A DNA stretch of 18,346 nucleotides. It comes from Cytophagia bacterium (lineage in GTDB: Bacteria; Bacteroidota; Bacteroidia; Cytophagales; Cyclobacteriaceae). Where the stretch lies: NCBI GenBank assembly GCA_013373005.1, contig JABXIP010000375.1, positions 1 to 18,346 on the forward strand, read 5' to 3'. The notes below the pieces were generated by a model, which saw only the letters and a program-made list of their open reading frames with translations, did no database searches and was not told the origin of the DNA. Shown one piece after another: positions 16,798-18,346 of this stretch. The translations under genes were made by a program, and so were the position numbers. Every line of letters begins with the position of its first letter. The stretch's first letter is position 1.

Positions 16798-17888
16798 AAT
16801 CAATTATTAAACACATCATTCTATCAACTTTTATCGGTTTAATTTTCCTTAGGTGCCAGACCGATACAGCTATTAATAATAACTCCATTGAAGTTTTTAA
16901 GGCCTCATTTGATGGAACAGAAGTAGCCTTATCAGAAATTACCTCCAATCCAGATATCATTAAGCTCGGCTCGGTTGGAGATGACTTTGTAACCCGGGTT
17001 ATGGATATAGCACATAACAAGGATCTCATCTTTGTATTGGACATTCGTACCATTTTCAAATTTGATCGTCAGGGTAATTATCTGGGCCGCATTGGAAGCG
17101 TTGGTGATGGACCGGGCGAATATCGTTCTCTTATGTCAATGGCTGTCAACTGGAAGACTGATCAAATCTTCGTATCAACATACAATAAAATCATAGTCTA
17201 TAACCTAGAAGGAGATTTCCTTAGAGAAGAGAAGGTTCCATCATGGATTGACGGCATCTCTTTGGTTAAGAATGACTTGCATGCCTTTATTACTGAGAGG
17301 GGCTTTCCTAGCGCAAACCCAAATAAGAGCATTACCAAAACCTTTTTACTTAGACTTGATAATGATCTACAGGTTATGGACAGCCTTTTGGTCAAAAGTG
17401 TTGAAGTAGACAAAGGCACCGCTACTGCATTAGGATTTGGGATGAATTTTATTTCGAATGATAGTGACAACGAGTATTTATATTTCCCGGTAGTTTCTCC
17501 CGATCCCATTGTTAGGGATACACTTTATAGATTAAACGATGGGAAAATTATCCCTGAATTAAAATTAGACTTTGGTATTCGCGACAGATTGGAAGAAAAG
17601 TTCGGCATAACGTCAATGATGAAAAGCCAAAATTATGTTCTGACCAATTTCTTTAGGAACTCTAAGAGTAAGGTAAACCTCTTCAGTCTTTCTTCAGAAA
17701 AATCTGTGACAGCGGAGGGTGGCTTCGAAGATGATTTCTTCAATTCGGGAAAAGTGACACTCAAACCTTGGAACCTTGAAAATGATGAATTCTACTTTAT
17801 CAAAGACGCCTATGAACTAGCAGGCATTATTGATGGAGTAACCGAAGATGATAATCCGGTGTTGTTTATTTTTAAACTTGACAAATAA
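16794..17888 (+). CDS. 6-bladed beta-propeller lipoprotein P8
   Basis: This 364-residue predicted lipoprotein starts at the ATG overlapping the P7 stop (ATGA). A longer frame opens at 16728, but the 22 extra residues lie inside P7 and would bury the signal peptide, so 16794 is chosen. The signal sequence ends LIFLRC with Cys21; Arg before Cys is atypical, so lipidation is likely but not certain. It has the clearest family motif of the array, IFKFDRQGNYLGRIGSVG followed by GDGPGEYRSL. The RDTLYRLNDGKIIPELKLDFG block and the terminal EDDNPVLFIFKLDK are also present. It is the last gene of the P4-P8 run and ends 8 bp from the convergent ung stop, with no terminator between. Confidence 0.86.
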   Translation: MKSIIKHIILSTFIGLIFLRCQTDTAINNNSIEVFKASFDGTEVALSEITSNPDIIKLGSVGDDFVTRVMDIAHNKDLIFVLDIRTIFKFDRQGNYLGRIGSVGDGPGEYRSLMSMAVNWKTDQIFVSTYNKIIVYNLEGDFLREEKVPSWIDGISLVKNDLHAFITERGFPSANPNKSITKTFLLRLDNDLQVMDSLLVKSVEVDKGTATALGFGMNFISNDSDNEYLYFPVVSPDPIVRDTLYRLNDGKIIPELKLDFGIRDRLEEKFGITSMMKSQNYVLTNFFRNSKSKVNLFSLSSEKSVTAEGGFEDDFFNSGKVTLKPWNLENDEFYFIKDAYELAGIIDGVTEDDNPVLFIFKLDK

Positions 17889-17896
17889 GATCGCTT

Positions 17897-18346
17897 TTAC
17901 CACTCAATCTCCCTCAAGCCTTTCTCTTTCAGGTATTGATTGGCTTTACTGAAATGACCATTACCAAAAAAGCCTCTGTGTGCAGAAAGCGGACTTGGGT
18001 GAGGTGATTTGAGTACAAGATTTTCTTTAGCATTCACAATAGCAGCTTTTTTCTGTGCATAGCTTCCCCACAGCATATAAACCAGGTTCCTTTTCTGAGA
18101 AGCCAGCGCCTGAACCACAGCATCGGTAAAAGTTTCCCAACCCTTATTCTGATGTGAGCCGGCCTGATGTGCACGAACTGTGAGTGTAGCGTTGAGTAAG
18201 AGCACTCCTTGCTTTGCCCAGCGATCTAGTGAGCCGTGTGGTGGAATATCCTTCCCTAAATCGTTCTTAATCTCCTTAAAAATATTGACCAGTGATGGTG
18301 GAAAAGTAATGCCCTCATGTACTGAAAAACAGAGGCCATTGGCTTG
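17897..18346 (-). CDS. ung: Uracil-DNA glycosylase (5' part beyond the right edge)
   Basis: Reading from the right edge gives 149 residues and a TAA at 17899-17897, so the N-terminal part with the water-activating Asp motif is outside the window. The enzyme removes uracil from DNA to begin base-excision repair. Visible family 1 motifs are GLCFSVHEGITFPPSLVNIF, LDRWAKQGVLLLNATLTVR, and the DNA-intercalation/catalytic loop HPSPLSAHRGFFG with the catalytic His. The gene ends normally with LKEKGLREIEW. It is convergent with P8, with 8 bp between the stop codons, and marks the return to housekeeping sequence after the propeller array. Confidence 0.95.
   Translation of the reverse strand, partial: QANGLCFSVHEGITFPPSLVNIFKEIKNDLGKDIPPHGSLDRWAKQGVLLLNATLTVRAHQAGSHQNKGWETFTDAVVQALASQKRNLVYMLWGSYAQKKAAIVNAKENLVLKSPHPSPLSAHRGFFGNGHFSKANQYLKEKGLREIEW

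Overview
The window looks like the chromosome of a Bacteroidota member, most likely a marine Cytophagales-type bacterium. The evidence is: promoter boxes of the TAnnTTTG type (871-878 minus, 965-972 and 4595-4602 plus); start codons in AT-rich context with no clear Shine-Dalgarno; moderate-to-low GC; a parA-parB-DUF5683-dapB gene order that I recall as common in this phylum; and a large family of 6-bladed beta-propeller secreted proteins and lipoproteins typical of Bacteroidota. I cannot name the genus.

Positions 1-8292 are housekeeping. A CCA-adding enzyme gene runs off the left edge on the minus strand. It is divergent from pyrG (CTP synthase) and yidC (membrane insertase), which end at a clear intrinsic terminator (4464-4489). 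After a 175-bp intergenic region with a promoter-like box and two copies of GTTATCAAC comes a tight operon: an MBL-fold hydrolase, parA, parB, a DUF5683 envelope protein and dapB, with spacings of 8 bp or less or stop/start overlaps.

Positions 8323-17888 are an accessory block of eight paralogous beta-propeller genes, called P1-P8 here, all on the plus strand. P1 is alone. P2-P3 overlap by 4 bp. P4-P5-P6-P7 are each separated by one base, and P7-P8 overlap by 4 bp. Four copies have lipobox-like cysteines (P1, P2, P3, P8) and four have ordinary Sec signal peptides (P4-P7). Most share a blade motif of the form F(D/N)xxGxfxxxIxxxGdgPxeY, a (S/N)D(T/S)(I/L/V)(F/Y) motif followed by a (D/N)(F/L)G motif, and a C-terminal NPV/NPI motif. 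Function is unknown.

Three features of the block stand out. (1) P1 is bracketed by two dapB 3' ends: the intact one at 8292 and a displaced remnant at 9618-9733, which differs mainly at synonymous sites. This is the signature of a gene brought in by recombination at dapB. (2) A 245-bp repeat (about 97% identical) lies exactly across the P4/P5 and P5/P6 junctions while the gene cores have diverged, so P5 sits in the array as a 1120-bp removable or duplicable unit. (3) P6 has one in-frame TGA in an otherwise intact reading frame.

The window ends with the 3' part of ung (uracil-DNA glycosylase) on the minus strand, convergent with P8 and only 8 bp from it.
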